A DNA stretch of 64,000 nucleotides from G963662605 sp963667005. GTDB taxonomy: Bacteria; Bacteroidota; Ignavibacteria; Ignavibacteriales; Ignavibacteriaceae. This document shows positions 43,856 through 52,820 of the stretch, in pieces. Each line of letters opens with the position of its first letter. Position 1 is the stretch's first letter. Location of the stretch: the NCBI GenBank assembly GCA_963667005.1, contig OY762937.1, positions 992,001-1,056,000 on the forward strand, in the 5' to 3' direction. The notes under the pieces are model-generated. The model was given only the letters and a program-made list of their open reading frames with translations. It was not told where the DNA came from and did no database searches. Both the position numbers and the translations under genes were made by a program.

Positions 43856-46684
43856 TTGGAACAGGAATCAATAATTATCCGCGGAGCCCGCGAGCATAAT
43901 TTAAAAAACATAGATATTGATATACCGCGAAACGCGTTAACAGTAATAACGGGACTTTCAGGTTCGGGGAAATCCACACTCGCTTTTGACACCATTTATG
44001 CCGAAGGACAGAGAAGATACATAGAATCACTTTCGGCTTATGCACGCCAGTTTCTCGATATGCTCGAAAAACCGGACGTCGATCTAATCGAGGGTCTCAG
44101 CCCTGCGATTTCGATAGAACAAAAATCCACGTCAGGTAACCCTCGCTCAACTGTCGGTACGGTGACGGAAATCTACGATTATCTTCGTTTGCTTTACGCC
44201 AGGGTCGGAGTGCCGCATTGCTATAATTGCGGCAAGCCGGTTGCAAAGCAGACCACTACGCAGATAATAGATACAATTAACAATAATTTGAATGATAAAC
44301 GAATAATCATTCTCGCTCCCGTTATCAGGGGACGAAAAGGGCATTACCGCGAATTATTCGAGGAAATCCTGTCTGATGGTTTTATCCGTGTCCGCGTGGA
44401 TGGCGAACTGCACGAAATTACAAAAGGTTTTCAGGTTGACCGCTACAAAATCCACAACATTGAAATCGTCGTTGACCGGATGAAGGTCAACCCGGATTCA
44501 CAGAGCAGGTTGAATGAATCGATTGATGTGGGGTTGAATTATGGCAACGGAAATGTGATCGTTTCCGACGGCGAAAAAGATTACGTGTTCAGCCGGCATC
44601 TTGCTTGTGCAGACTGTGGCATCAGTTATCAGGAACTTGCCCCGAACTCTTTCTCGTTCAACACGCCGTTTGGCGCATGCCCCGATTGCGAAGGACTCGG
44701 CGAAAAGAAAGAACTCGATATTAATCTGATCATTCCCGATTGGGATAAGTCCATTAACGAAGAAGGCATAGCCGCACTTGGCAAACCGCGTGAGATTTAC
44801 ATTTTTAATCAGATTCGCGCACTTGGCGAACGGTATGGATTCGATTTTGATCTTCCTTTGAAAAAGCTCAACGCTGAACAAAAACAAATATTGTTGTACG
44901 GCACAAAGGAGAAAATCCCGTTTACCTATAAATACAGTAAGGGAAGAAGTGTAACATATCATCACAAATTTCCCGGTGTCTTCGGTTACTTACAGAATTA
45001 TTTCAACACGACGACAAGCAACCATATCCGCGAATGGGTTGAGTCGTATATGAACACAGTGACCTGCACAACGTGCGGCGGCGGCAGATTGAAAAAAGAA
45101 TCGCTCGCGATTACATTTCAGGATAAAAACATTGCCGAACTTACCAGTCTTTCTATCCATCGTACAAAAGAATTTTTCAACGCGATTAAATTGACGGGGC
45201 GTGACGCGATAATTGCTGCGCCGATTTTAAAGGAGATTACCGAGCGGTTGGATTTTCTTCTGAATGTCGGACTTGATTACCTGACGTTGAATAGAAACGC
45301 GCGCACCATATCCGGTGGTGAGGCACAGCGTATCAGACTGGCAACACAGATTGGTACACAGCTTGCCGGTGTTCTATACGTGCTTGATGAACCGAGTATA
45401 GGATTGCATCAGAGCGACAACATCAAACTTATTGATTCGTTAAAGAAACTACGTGATATTAATAATACGGTCATCGTTGTTGAGCATGATCGTGAGACGA
45501 TAGAAAGCGCAGACTACCTCGTTGATCTTGGTCCCGCCGCAGGTGAACACGGCGGAGAAGTCTGTGCAATGGGTGATACTGCTGCACTGCTGAAATCGAA
45601 AGATAATAAGAGTTCGGTAACGATTGATTACCTGCGCGGTAAAAAGAAGATTACCATTCCTGATGAACGCAGAAAAGGAAATGGAAAGTTTCTTACGCTC
45701 AAAAACGCAAAAGGAAACAATCTACGCAACGTAACACTCAAACTTCCGCTGGGTGTATTTGCCGCAATTACCGGTGTGAGCGGCTCAGGCAAATCGTCGC
45801 TTATTAACGAAACACTTGTAAAAATTCTCATGCGTGATGTATACCAATCGAAACTAGTGCCGCTTCCATTTAAGAAAATAGAAGGATTGGAAAATCTCGA
45901 TAAGGTTATCGAGATAGATCAGTCGCCGATTGGCAGGACTCCGCGCTCAAACCCCGCAACATACACGGGTTTGTTTACCTTCATTCGTGATTTGTTTGCT
46001 CAATTACCTGAATCCAAAATGCGCGGGTATTCCACGGGACGATTTAGTTTTAATGTGTCCGGTGGAAGATGCGAAGCCTGCGGCGGTGACGGATTGAAAA
46101 AAATCGAAATGAATTTTCTGCCTGATGTATACGTGCAGTGTGATATCTGCCGCGGCAAAAGATACAATCGCGAAACGCTTGATGTGCTGTTTAAAACAAA
46201 ATCAATTTCCGATGTGTTGGAAATGACCGTTGATGAAGCACTGGAATTTTTTGAAGAATTGCCCCGCATTAAAAGAAAAATTCAGGCAATGCACGATGTG
46301 GGTCTGGGCTATATCAGACTTGGACAGCAAGCGACAACGCTTTCAGGCGGTGAGGCGCAGCGTGTTAAACTCGCCACCGAGTTAAGTAAAATTAGTACCG
46401 GTAAAACGATATATTTTCTTGACGAGCCGACAACGGGTCTGCATTTTGAAGATGTGCGGATTCTTCTGAAGGTGTTAAATAAGCTTGTTGATAAAGGAAA
46501 TACCGTTGTTGTCGTTGAGCATAATCTTGATGTTATAAAAACAGCAGATTGGATTGTCGATTTGGGTCCCGGTGGTGGTGAGTTCGGCGGCGATATAATT
46601 GCTGAAGGGACTCCGGAGCAGATAGTGAAAAATCCTCTTAGTTTAACTGCGCGTTACCTCAAAAAAGAACTTTTAAGAGGATAG
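43856..46684 (+). CDS. uvrA: Excinuclease ABC subunit A
   Basis: A 942-residue DNA-damage recognition ATPase of nucleotide excision repair. The N-terminus EQESIIIRGAREHNLKNIDI, Walker A motifs GLSGSGKST and GVSGSGKSS, three Cys-pair zinc modules (CYNCGKP, CADCGIS...CPDCEGLG, CEACGGDGLKKI...CDICRGKR) and the ABC signature LSGGEAQRVKLATEL are all present. I favour the TTG at 43856 behind CAGGAATAG; the frame extends to a GTG at 43832 with no ribosome-binding site. The stop TAG coincides with the first three bases of the adjacent TAGAAC-ended element. Confidence 0.96.
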   Translation: MEQESIIIRGAREHNLKNIDIDIPRNALTVITGLSGSGKSTLAFDTIYAEGQRRYIESLSAYARQFLDMLEKPDVDLIEGLSPAISIEQKSTSGNPRSTVGTVTEIYDYLRLLYARVGVPHCYNCGKPVAKQTTTQIIDTINNNLNDKRIIILAPVIRGRKGHYRELFEEILSDGFIRVRVDGELHEITKGFQVDRYKIHNIEIVVDRMKVNPDSQSRLNESIDVGLNYGNGNVIVSDGEKDYVFSRHLACADCGISYQELAPNSFSFNTPFGACPDCEGLGEKKELDINLIIPDWDKSINEEGIAALGKPREIYIFNQIRALGERYGFDFDLPLKKLNAEQKQILLYGTKEKIPFTYKYSKGRSVTYHHKFPGVFGYLQNYFNTTTSNHIREWVESYMNTVTCTTCGGGRLKKESLAITFQDKNIAELTSLSIHRTKEFFNAIKLTGRDAIIAAPILKEITERLDFLLNVGLDYLTLNRNARTISGGEAQRIRLATQIGTQLAGVLYVLDEPSIGLHQSDNIKLIDSLKKLRDINNTVIVVEHDRETIESADYLVDLGPAAGEHGGEVCAMGDTAALLKSKDNKSSVTIDYLRGKKKITIPDERRKGNGKFLTLKNAKGNNLRNVTLKLPLGVFAAITGVSGSGKSSLINETLVKILMRDVYQSKLVPLPFKKIEGLENLDKVIEIDQSPIGRTPRSNPATYTGLFTFIRDLFAQLPESKMRGYSTGRFSFNVSGGRCEACGGDGLKKIEMNFLPDVYVQCDICRGKRYNRETLDVLFKTKSISDVLEMTVDEALEFFEELPRIKRKIQAMHDVGLGYIRLGQQATTLSGGEAQRVKLATELSKISTGKTIYFLDEPTTGLHFEDVRILLKVLNKLVDKGNTVVVVEHNLDVIKTADWIVDLGPGGGEFGGDIIAEGTPEQIVKNPLSLTARYLKKELLRG

Positions 46685-46822
46685 AACCACGCCTTCGGCG
46701 GGCAGGCGCGGATGACACGGATGACGCGGATATTCACTGATAAGAATATTAATAAGAAAAAGAAATCTTATTATAAAATTTAATCCGTGTAAATCAGCGT
46801 CATCCGTGTCATCTGTGTTCTA
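46682..46822. mobile_element. TAGAAC-ended inverted-repeat element (uvrA-rsmI fragment)
   Basis: A 141-bp element with ends TAGAAC and GTTCTA and arms CGCGGATGACACGGATGACG / GCGTCATCCGTGTCATCTG. The left arm is interrupted after TAGAAC by about 19 bp of GC-rich palindrome (46688-46706). The terminal TAG on the left is the uvrA stop; the terminal CTA on the right is the stop of the rsmI-like fragment on the other strand. The centre is AT-rich with no gene. Confidence 0.72.
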
Positions 46823-46945
46823 TCTTCTGTTCACAAGCATGACAAACTCGCCTTTCATGTTGTTTCCCTTGGTGATTTCATGGAATAAATTATTCATCGT
46901 GCGACGTAATTGGATGGCAAGTTGTTTCGAAAAATGCGTAGTCTC
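46820..46945 (-). pseudogene. Remnant of a second rsmI (C-terminal end only)
   Basis: Read on the minus strand, about 40 codons end in NNLFHEITKGNNMKGEFVML then VNRR and a TAG. This parallels the C-terminus of the intact rsmI at 47498-48172 (EEIRDTAKKNNLKGEFVVLV then NNK). Only the C-terminal end survives; upstream it dissolves into a GTCTCGTAGAGAC palindrome and the repeat array. It is a decayed tandem duplicate of rsmI, not an expressed gene. Confidence 0.7.
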
Positions 46946-46949
46946 GTAG

Positions 46950-47437
46950 AGACGGAATAGTTGTAGCCGTGGATTTTAATCCACGGGGAAGTATCCCCAA
47001 AAACAATCAAAGTCCCATCGGGACGACATAGCGATCACGAATCTACGATTCGCCCCATATAATTCTTTTTCAGGCGAATAAATTTTTATATCGTCCCTAC
47101 GGGACTCCGGTTTTTGTTTTACTGTCTTTCCGTGGATTAAAATCCACGGCTACAGCTATATAGTCGCTACGCGACCCCGGGCAAATTGTTGCTTCGTTCT
47201 GATACGTGTAATTTTGTATAATGATACACGTGTTAAGGGGTTGGGTTTTCAAGCTAATCCAGGCTATAGCCATATTGTCGCTACGCGACTAAGTGCAGAT
47301 TTTTGATTTATCATGCTATGTTGAGTTTTGCATAATGACACACGTGTTAGGGGATTGGGCTTTCAAGCTAATCTACGGCTACAAGCCTGCCCGCAGTTGT
47401 ACACAGCATTCAGGCGGGTATATTGTCGCTACGCGAC
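46950..47437. repeat. Degenerate repeat array with GTCGCTACGCGAC units
   Basis: The array holds an inverted pair of CCGTGGATTTTAATCCACGG palindromes (about 46962 and 47131) and GTCCCATCGGGAC / GTCCCTACGGGAC hairpins. The palindrome GTCGCTACGCGAC occurs at 47163, 47277 and 47425. The two units starting at 47163 and 47277 align over 114 columns; the second carries an extra 34-bp GC-rich palindrome (47385-47418). No coding frame of interest lies between 46945 and 47497. Confidence 0.78.
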
Positions 47438-47497
47438 TTCGAAAAGATTATTGCTACGTAATTCTATCATCCGTTCTTGCTCGCCTTTGGAGTGATT

Positions 47498-48172
47498 CTA
47501 TTTGTTGTTCACCAGCACGACGAATTCGCCTTTAAGGTTGTTCTTTTTAGCGGTGTCGCGGATTTCCTCAAGTGTCCCGCGATAATAATGCTCATCAGGT
47601 TTTGTCAGTTCGTATGCTAATACGCCACGGGTGTTTTTAGGGAACGTTGAAGCGAGGTCCTCGAGCAATCTGATAAGTCTGTATGGCGTTTCAAGCAATA
47701 CTATCAACCCCTGCATTTTTCTTAGTCTCTGTAATTCACCGCTGCGGATTTCTCTTTTCGGTGAAAGCCATCCGTAATACTGAAATTTGTTAATATCGAA
47801 TCCCGAACCGGATAATGCAGTCATGAGCGAGCTTGTTCCGGGCAGGGGAATGATATTGATGTTAGCTTGAATACAAAGATTCGTAAGATATGTTCCCGGG
47901 TCGGAAAACAGGGGCGTGCCGCAATCCGAGATTAACGCGAGATTTTTTCCTTCTTTCAAGAGAGCGACAACTTCACTGGCTGTGTCTTTTTCATTATGCT
48001 CGTTGAGTGAAATCAAATCCTTGGTGATCTGCAAAGCAGCAAGCAGTCTGCGCGCCTCCTTATATTCTTCACACACAATCAAATCAACAGATTGAAGTGT
48101 TTTCAATCCACGCAGAGTAATGTCGTCATAATTACCGATAGGAGTCGGGACAATGTAGAGTGTGCCTGCCAT
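47498..48172 (-). CDS. rsmI: 16S rRNA (cytidine1402-2'-O)-methyltransferase
   Basis: A 224-residue tetrapyrrole-methylase-fold enzyme that methylates C1402 of 16S rRNA. The start GTLYIVPTPIGNYDDITLRG, the VDLIVCEEYKEARRLL strand, ALISDCGTPLFSDPG and LPGTSSLMTALSGSG are characteristic. It is shorter than the E. coli protein by the C-terminal extension. Its ATG overlaps by one base the TAA of the upstream small gene (TAATG), indicating co-translation. A decayed copy of its 3' end lies 0.6 kb downstream. Confidence 0.93.
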   Translation of the reverse strand: MAGTLYIVPTPIGNYDDITLRGLKTLQSVDLIVCEEYKEARRLLAALQITKDLISLNEHNEKDTASEVVALLKEGKNLALISDCGTPLFSDPGTYLTNLCIQANINIIPLPGTSSLMTALSGSGFDINKFQYYGWLSPKREIRSGELQRLRKMQGLIVLLETPYRLIRLLEDLASTFPKNTRGVLAYELTKPDEHYYRGTLEEIRDTAKKNNLKGEFVVLVNNK

Positions 48173-48432
48173 TACGCGTTGTCCTTTTTCGGATGAACAA
48201 AGCCCTTATAGGTGTCAAACTTGGCGTAGTATCCGATGATATTAAAATTGGAGTCGCGGAGTGTTCCGCCGCTAGGATAGATGTAAAATTCACTTACCGT
48301 ATCAGTTCCTTTTGGGGATGGGATACCGTTGGCCGCATAGAATTTCAGTTTATAGAAGCCGAGGGTATACTCGCCTTGCTCTATTTGCTTAAACATATTC
48401 TCTTCTGAAAAGAGAAGCAGGTCGTTGTTCAT
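48172..48432 (-). CDS. Hypothetical small protein upstream of rsmI
   Basis: An 86-residue soluble protein (FKQIEQGEYTLGFYKLKFYA, GTDTVSEFYIYPSGGTLRDS). No recognised family. The one-base stop/start overlap with rsmI (TAATG) argues that it is real and expressed in the same operon. Function unknown. Confidence 0.6.
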   Translation of the reverse strand: MNNDLLLFSEENMFKQIEQGEYTLGFYKLKFYAANGIPSPKGTDTVSEFYIYPSGGTLRDSNFNIIGYYAKFDTYKGFVHPKKDNA

Positions 48433-48638
48433 TAGAATACTATTTTGTAATTAATGCTGCAATTTAACGAATAACACATTTCCAGAAAATTTCGATGTAA
48501 ATATTTGCCGTCTTTTCTTTGGGATGGCCGTCTAATTCGATATTTTAGGAGGCTAAAGGAATCAATTTAGTGCCGGAATTGTTTAAAAAGTATCCGAAAA
48601 ACTATAAAAATCGAGAAATTAGAGAGTAAAGGCTTAGT

Positions 48639-49736
48639 ATGGCTTCAATAACAAAAGAAAGCGTAACCAATTCACTGAGACGGGTAAATGACCCCGATCT
48701 GCACCGTGATCTTGTTACCCTGAACATGATTAAGAATGTATCCATCGAAGGAAATAAAATTTCAGTCACGGTTGAGTTGACTACTCCGGCTTGTCCGTTG
48801 AAAGATAGAATTAAAAACGACTGCGTTGACGCGATCAAGGCAGATCATCCGGATGCTGAAAGCATTAATGTGGAAATGAGTGCGAGAGTAACCAGCGCTA
48901 AACCGGCGAATCAGGTAATTCTTCCTAATGTGCATAATACCATCGCTGTTGCCAGCGGTAAAGGTGGAGTTGGAAAAAGCACGGTTGCAGTAAATCTTGC
49001 CGCAGCTTTGGCTAAAGAAGGTGCAAGAGTCGGATTACTCGATGCCGATATTTACGGTCCCAGCATTCCTTTGATGCTCGGCGTTAAAGAGCGTCCGCGG
49101 ATGGTGGAAACCCCGACCGGGACTCATATGCTTCCTGTTGAGAACTACGGTATTAAACTGATGTCAATCGGTTTCCTTGTTGATGACGCTGCTCCGGTTA
49201 TATGGCGCGGCCCGATGGCGAGCGGTGCGGTAAAACAATTTATGTCCGATGTTGAGTGGGGCGAGCTTGATTATCTCGTGTTTGATATGCCTCCCGGTAC
49301 TGGTGACATACAATTGACATTGTGTCAAACCATTCCTCTTACCGGCGCGGTAATCGTCACCACACCTCAGGAAATTTCACTTGCCGATGCACGCAAGGCG
49401 TTGTACATGTTCGACAAAGTGAATGTTCCTGTTCTCGGTATCGTTGAGAACATGAGTTATTTTGTTGCTCCCGACAGCGGCGTGAAGTATGATATTTTCG
49501 GAACAGGCGGCGGTAAGAAGCTTGCAGATGAAACATCAACTGAATTTTTGGGCGGCATTCCAATTGACCCGCGCATCCGTATAGGCGGCGACACCGGAAG
49601 TCCGATTGTATATGCGCATCCGGATTCAGCCGAAGCAAACAGCGTGCTTGACATTGCCCGCAACATGGCGGCGCAGATCAGCATACGCAACATTCAGGCA
49701 GCACTTGCGCCAAAGATGGAAATCTCAATAGAGTAA
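48639..49736 (+). CDS. mrp: Mrp/ApbC-type iron-sulfur carrier ATPase
   Basis: A 365-residue P-loop ATPase. The N-terminal MIP18/DUF59 domain (about 1-85, LRRVNDPDLHRDLVTLNMIK and TTPACPLKDRI) precedes the ParA/Mrp domain with deviant Walker A VASGKGGVGKSTVAVNLA, LDADIYGPSIPLMLG and DMPPGTGDIQLTL. Mrp proteins carry or assemble Fe-S clusters. The usual CxxC pair after ENMSYF is absent (here APDSGVKYDIFG), so the classic bridging cluster site is missing; the substitution makes the Fe-S role less certain. Confidence 0.9.
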   Translation: MASITKESVTNSLRRVNDPDLHRDLVTLNMIKNVSIEGNKISVTVELTTPACPLKDRIKNDCVDAIKADHPDAESINVEMSARVTSAKPANQVILPNVHNTIAVASGKGGVGKSTVAVNLAAALAKEGARVGLLDADIYGPSIPLMLGVKERPRMVETPTGTHMLPVENYGIKLMSIGFLVDDAAPVIWRGPMASGAVKQFMSDVEWGELDYLVFDMPPGTGDIQLTLCQTIPLTGAVIVTTPQEISLADARKALYMFDKVNVPVLGIVENMSYFVAPDSGVKYDIFGTGGGKKLADETSTEFLGGIPIDPRIRIGGDTGSPIVYAHPDSAEANSVLDIARNMAAQISIRNIQAALAPKMEISIE

Positions 49737-49864
49737 CTAATCTATTGCACAAGTCCGAAGTAAGTGATTTTTAGATCGTTGACAATAAACTGCGATTCAT
49801 CATTAACCCGGCGTTTTGCACAACATCCTGCGGACAACGTCGTGTTAATGTCAGAAGAAATACG

Positions 49865-49902
49865 AAAAAAGCCGTCCTCATTATTGGGGACGGCTTTTTT
49901 AT
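49865..49902. terminator. Bidirectional terminator between mrp and the GH43 gene
   Basis: AAAAAAGCCGTCC and GGACGGCTTTTTT form a stem with runs of A and T on either side. It lies between two convergent genes. Confidence 0.9.
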
Positions 49903-49919
49903 CGTAAGTATCCTGTCAA

Positions 49920-51560
49920 TTATTTCCCGATATATTCGAAATAATCATAGTCGGCAATATTTGTACTTTTCTCTCCGTTGCTGCTTGCATACATGCCGAT
50001 ATATGCGCCTGTAAATCCGTTTGCGAGAGTCTTGCTTAAAATTCTACCATCGGAATTTTCATAAAGCGCTTGTAGTTTATTTTTATCTGTCCCGAAGTAA
50101 AAACTGTAATCCTGTCCCTTTGCCGATGCTTTTAATATTATTCGCTTTTGTTTCACTTCTTTTTCAGCGAGTATCTTATCTATCCCTTTTTCGCGGCGGG
50201 TCAAACGTACTAGCTGTTTTCCATTCGATAGAATTTTTTCAAACCGGAAATGAAATCCGTCGTTTTGCATAAGCACCATACCGGCTGATTCATGTTCATT
50301 TTGCGGTTCAAATTCAAATGCGGTTGAGGCTTCAAAGTTAATATGTTCCTGTCTGCGTCCGATGAAACTTGGATTTTCCCATTTGGTAACCGATTGCGGC
50401 CGTAGATACAACCGGCAATAGCCATGACGCGCACTCAGTGAATAACATGTGTCGCGCGGTGTGCGTAAAAAATTCCAAATCAGGTCAAGTTTCGGTGCGA
50501 CGAAATTATCTCGCACGGGTGTAGGCTTTACAGAAAATTCCGGAAGATCGGGAGCTTGTTGTTTCTCTAATATTTTTCCTTCTCCGGGACAAACAACCGG
50601 CCAGCCGCTCTCCCAACTGACTGGAGCTAGAAAAGTTTCTCTTCCCAGATTAAAATAAAATCCACCGTATGGGCGCGTGCCAAGCATAACCATCCACCAT
50701 TCGCCCTTTTGTGTCTGTATTAAATCAGCGTGTCCGGTACATTGAATAGGATATGTGCTTCCGAGATTTCTGTGTGTTAGAATGGGATTCTTTTTGTTGC
50801 CTTCATACGGGCCGCGTACGTTGCTGCTTTTAAACACACTAACAGCATGATTCTCGCTTGTGCCGCCTTCGGCAACTATCAGATAATACATTCCGTTGAT
50901 TTTATACAAATGCGGCCCTTCCACCGTGGAGGCGTTATGTAAGGCTCCTTCTTTTACAATTGTTGTTCTTTCTCCGGTTAACTGCATTGTTTTTAAGTCG
51001 AGTTCCTGCAGCCAAATTTCTCGGTACTTAGAATCTTTCGGATATGAATCGGGACGTACATTCCCGGTGTAATATACTTTGCCGTCATCATCAAAAAATA
51101 AAGAAGGATCAATACCCGGCGCATCTTTTATCCAATAAGGATTTGACCATGGTCCCGCCGGACTTTGTGCAGTGATAACAAAATTCTCTCCTTTACCGAC
51201 CAGCGTATTAATGATATAATAGGTGCCGGCATGGTAACGTATAGTCGGAGCCCATAGACCCGCCGAAGGTTTGATAGAATCAAGATTCAACTGTTCAGGT
51301 CTATCCATTGCATGCGCTATTAATTCCCAGTGCACTAAATCTTTACTGTGAAAAATCGGCAGGCCGGGAAAGAATTCGAATGTAGAGGTGACAAGGTAAT
51401 AATCATCTCCAACCCGGCAGATCGATGGGTCTGGATGAAATCCCGGTATAACGGGATTGGTAAAATATTTTTTTTGAGATAAAGCCGGAGAGGATAATAA
51501 AAATGTGGAGAGAATTATTGAAAGCGCATACCGATAAACGGTCGAATGCCTGTTAACCAT
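49920..51560 (-). CDS. Secreted family 43 glycoside hydrolase
   Basis: A 546-residue secreted enzyme. The signal peptide (LSIILSTFLLSSPALSQ) precedes a five-bladed GH43 propeller starting NPVIPGFHPDPSICRVGDDY. The catalytic set is Asp44 (FHPDPS), Asp151 (GIDPSLF) and Glu214 (TVEGPHLY). A C-terminal beta-sandwich (about 345-545) resembles the concanavalin-like domain found on beta-xylosidases. Likely activity is beta-xylosidase or alpha-arabinofuranosidase on plant hemicellulose fragments; the exact linkage is not determinable. Confidence 0.88.
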   Translation of the reverse strand: MVNRHSTVYRYALSIILSTFLLSSPALSQKKYFTNPVIPGFHPDPSICRVGDDYYLVTSTFEFFPGLPIFHSKDLVHWELIAHAMDRPEQLNLDSIKPSAGLWAPTIRYHAGTYYIINTLVGKGENFVITAQSPAGPWSNPYWIKDAPGIDPSLFFDDDGKVYYTGNVRPDSYPKDSKYREIWLQELDLKTMQLTGERTTIVKEGALHNASTVEGPHLYKINGMYYLIVAEGGTSENHAVSVFKSSNVRGPYEGNKKNPILTHRNLGSTYPIQCTGHADLIQTQKGEWWMVMLGTRPYGGFYFNLGRETFLAPVSWESGWPVVCPGEGKILEKQQAPDLPEFSVKPTPVRDNFVAPKLDLIWNFLRTPRDTCYSLSARHGYCRLYLRPQSVTKWENPSFIGRRQEHINFEASTAFEFEPQNEHESAGMVLMQNDGFHFRFEKILSNGKQLVRLTRREKGIDKILAEKEVKQKRIILKASAKGQDYSFYFGTDKNKLQALYENSDGRILSKTLANGFTGAYIGMYASSNGEKSTNIADYDYFEYIGK

Positions 51561-51589
51561 GGTGTCCTCGTTATAAACGATGGTGAAAT

Positions 51590-52192
51590 TTATAGCGGCA
51601 GTTTCACATCATATTTAACCGCAAAGAAACGCATAACTGCGGTAATGACGATGCAGACAAAAATACTGTATGTATCGTGAATGTGAAAATGTCTCATTAA
51701 TACAAATGCCAGAGAAGCAAAAAAAGAACAGGTCGCATACAACTGTCCTTTTCTGAAGATAATGGGTATTTCATTACAGGCGATGTCTCTCAGTACGCTT
51801 CCGAATGATGCGGAAATAATACCGATGATAACTGCTATGAACGGTGTGGTTCCCGAACGCAGCGCTATAGCAACACCGCTTGCGCTATAAAGGCCGAGAC
51901 CGAGCGCATCGGGGAATAGTATCGTTTTTTCTGTGGCATGAAATCGTTTGGAACTTAAGGTAACCGAAGCGATAAATGATACAACGAGCACTAATATGGT
52001 AAGTTCCTGATTTTCAATCCAGTATAAGGGGCGCCTGTCCAGCAAAATATCACGCAACGTACCGCCTCCGAAGGAAGTGATGAGAGATATGGCAAATACA
52101 CCCATCAAATCCATATTTCTCCGCCGGGCCTCAATAACACCCGAGAGAGCAAAGGCAATCATGCCCACTACTTCGATTATTTTAAACATCAT
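51590..52192 (-). CDS. TRIC-family cation channel (UPF0126)
   Basis: A 200-residue membrane protein made of two repeated three-helix units plus a final helix. Each unit carries the glycine-rich signature: TSFGGGTLRDILLDRRP and ASFGSVLRDIACNEIP. This is the trimeric intracellular cation channel family (YadS/UPF0126). Bacterial members conduct K+ or other small cations; the physiological role here is unknown. The ATG giving MFKIIEV (second Met) may be the real start. Confidence 0.88.
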   Translation of the reverse strand: MMFKIIEVVGMIAFALSGVIEARRRNMDLMGVFAISLITSFGGGTLRDILLDRRPLYWIENQELTILVLVVSFIASVTLSSKRFHATEKTILFPDALGLGLYSASGVAIALRSGTTPFIAVIIGIISASFGSVLRDIACNEIPIIFRKGQLYATCSFFASLAFVLMRHFHIHDTYSIFVCIVITAVMRFFAVKYDVKLPL

Positions 52193-52262
52193 AGAAGAAA
52201 AATCTCACAAATCTGAGATGTAAATATAAAGGACAAAGAGTAAAGAATAAAGAAAGCGATGC

Positions 52263-52814
52263 TTAACTTTTCCAATACTTCATTATTGTCGCGTGCAGGT
52301 AGGCAAAAATAAATCCGAATATAGTGCCTATAGCCGCACCGCCGAGAATATCGCTGGGATAATGAACACCAAGATAGACGCGGGATATGGAAATAAGAAT
52401 AGCAACAATAAAGAGTGGCGCTTTGTATTTAGGATATATGAGTGAGAAGAACGTCGCCACCGCAAAATTATTCAGCGCATGATTTGATGGAAAAGAATAG
52501 GTGCCTGTGCGGCCGATGGGCAATATCACATCCTGAAGAGTGCTAAACGGCCGCGGCCGGTGAAAAAATTCTTTTAAAATACGATACCCGAATTGATCGG
52601 ATGCTGCGATCATAGCAATTGCAAGAATCAATGCAATCCGCCCCTTCTTTTTCCCTTTGATGATGAGCAGGAGTCCGAAGAGAATGTATACCGGCATCCA
52701 ATACCGCACATTCGTAATGACGGCAAAGAATTTATCAAAAACCGGATTGGAAAGAGTATGATTGAAGAAATAAAAAACGTAAAGATCTATTTGGAAGAAC
52801 GGATCTGTTATCAA
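52263..52814 (-). CDS. PAP2-family membrane phosphatase
   Basis: A 183-residue polytopic protein with the lipid phosphatase motifs KEFFHRPRPF, YSFPSNHALNNFAVA and RVYLGVHYPSDILGG. Such enzymes dephosphorylate undecaprenyl pyrophosphate or phosphatidylglycerol phosphate at the membrane; which one cannot be told. It is 6 bp downstream of an unknown secreted protein on the same strand. Confidence 0.87.
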   Translation of the reverse strand: MITDPFFQIDLYVFYFFNHTLSNPVFDKFFAVITNVRYWMPVYILFGLLLIIKGKKKGRIALILAIAMIAASDQFGYRILKEFFHRPRPFSTLQDVILPIGRTGTYSFPSNHALNNFAVATFFSLIYPKYKAPLFIVAILISISRVYLGVHYPSDILGGAAIGTIFGFIFAYLHATIMKYWKS

Positions 52815-52820
52815 TGTAAA

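Noticed and set aside
47163..47437. Possible CRISPR array
   Set aside because: The repeats are short palindromes spaced 114 and 148 bp apart with alignable intervening sequence, not unique spacers; no cas gene is present.
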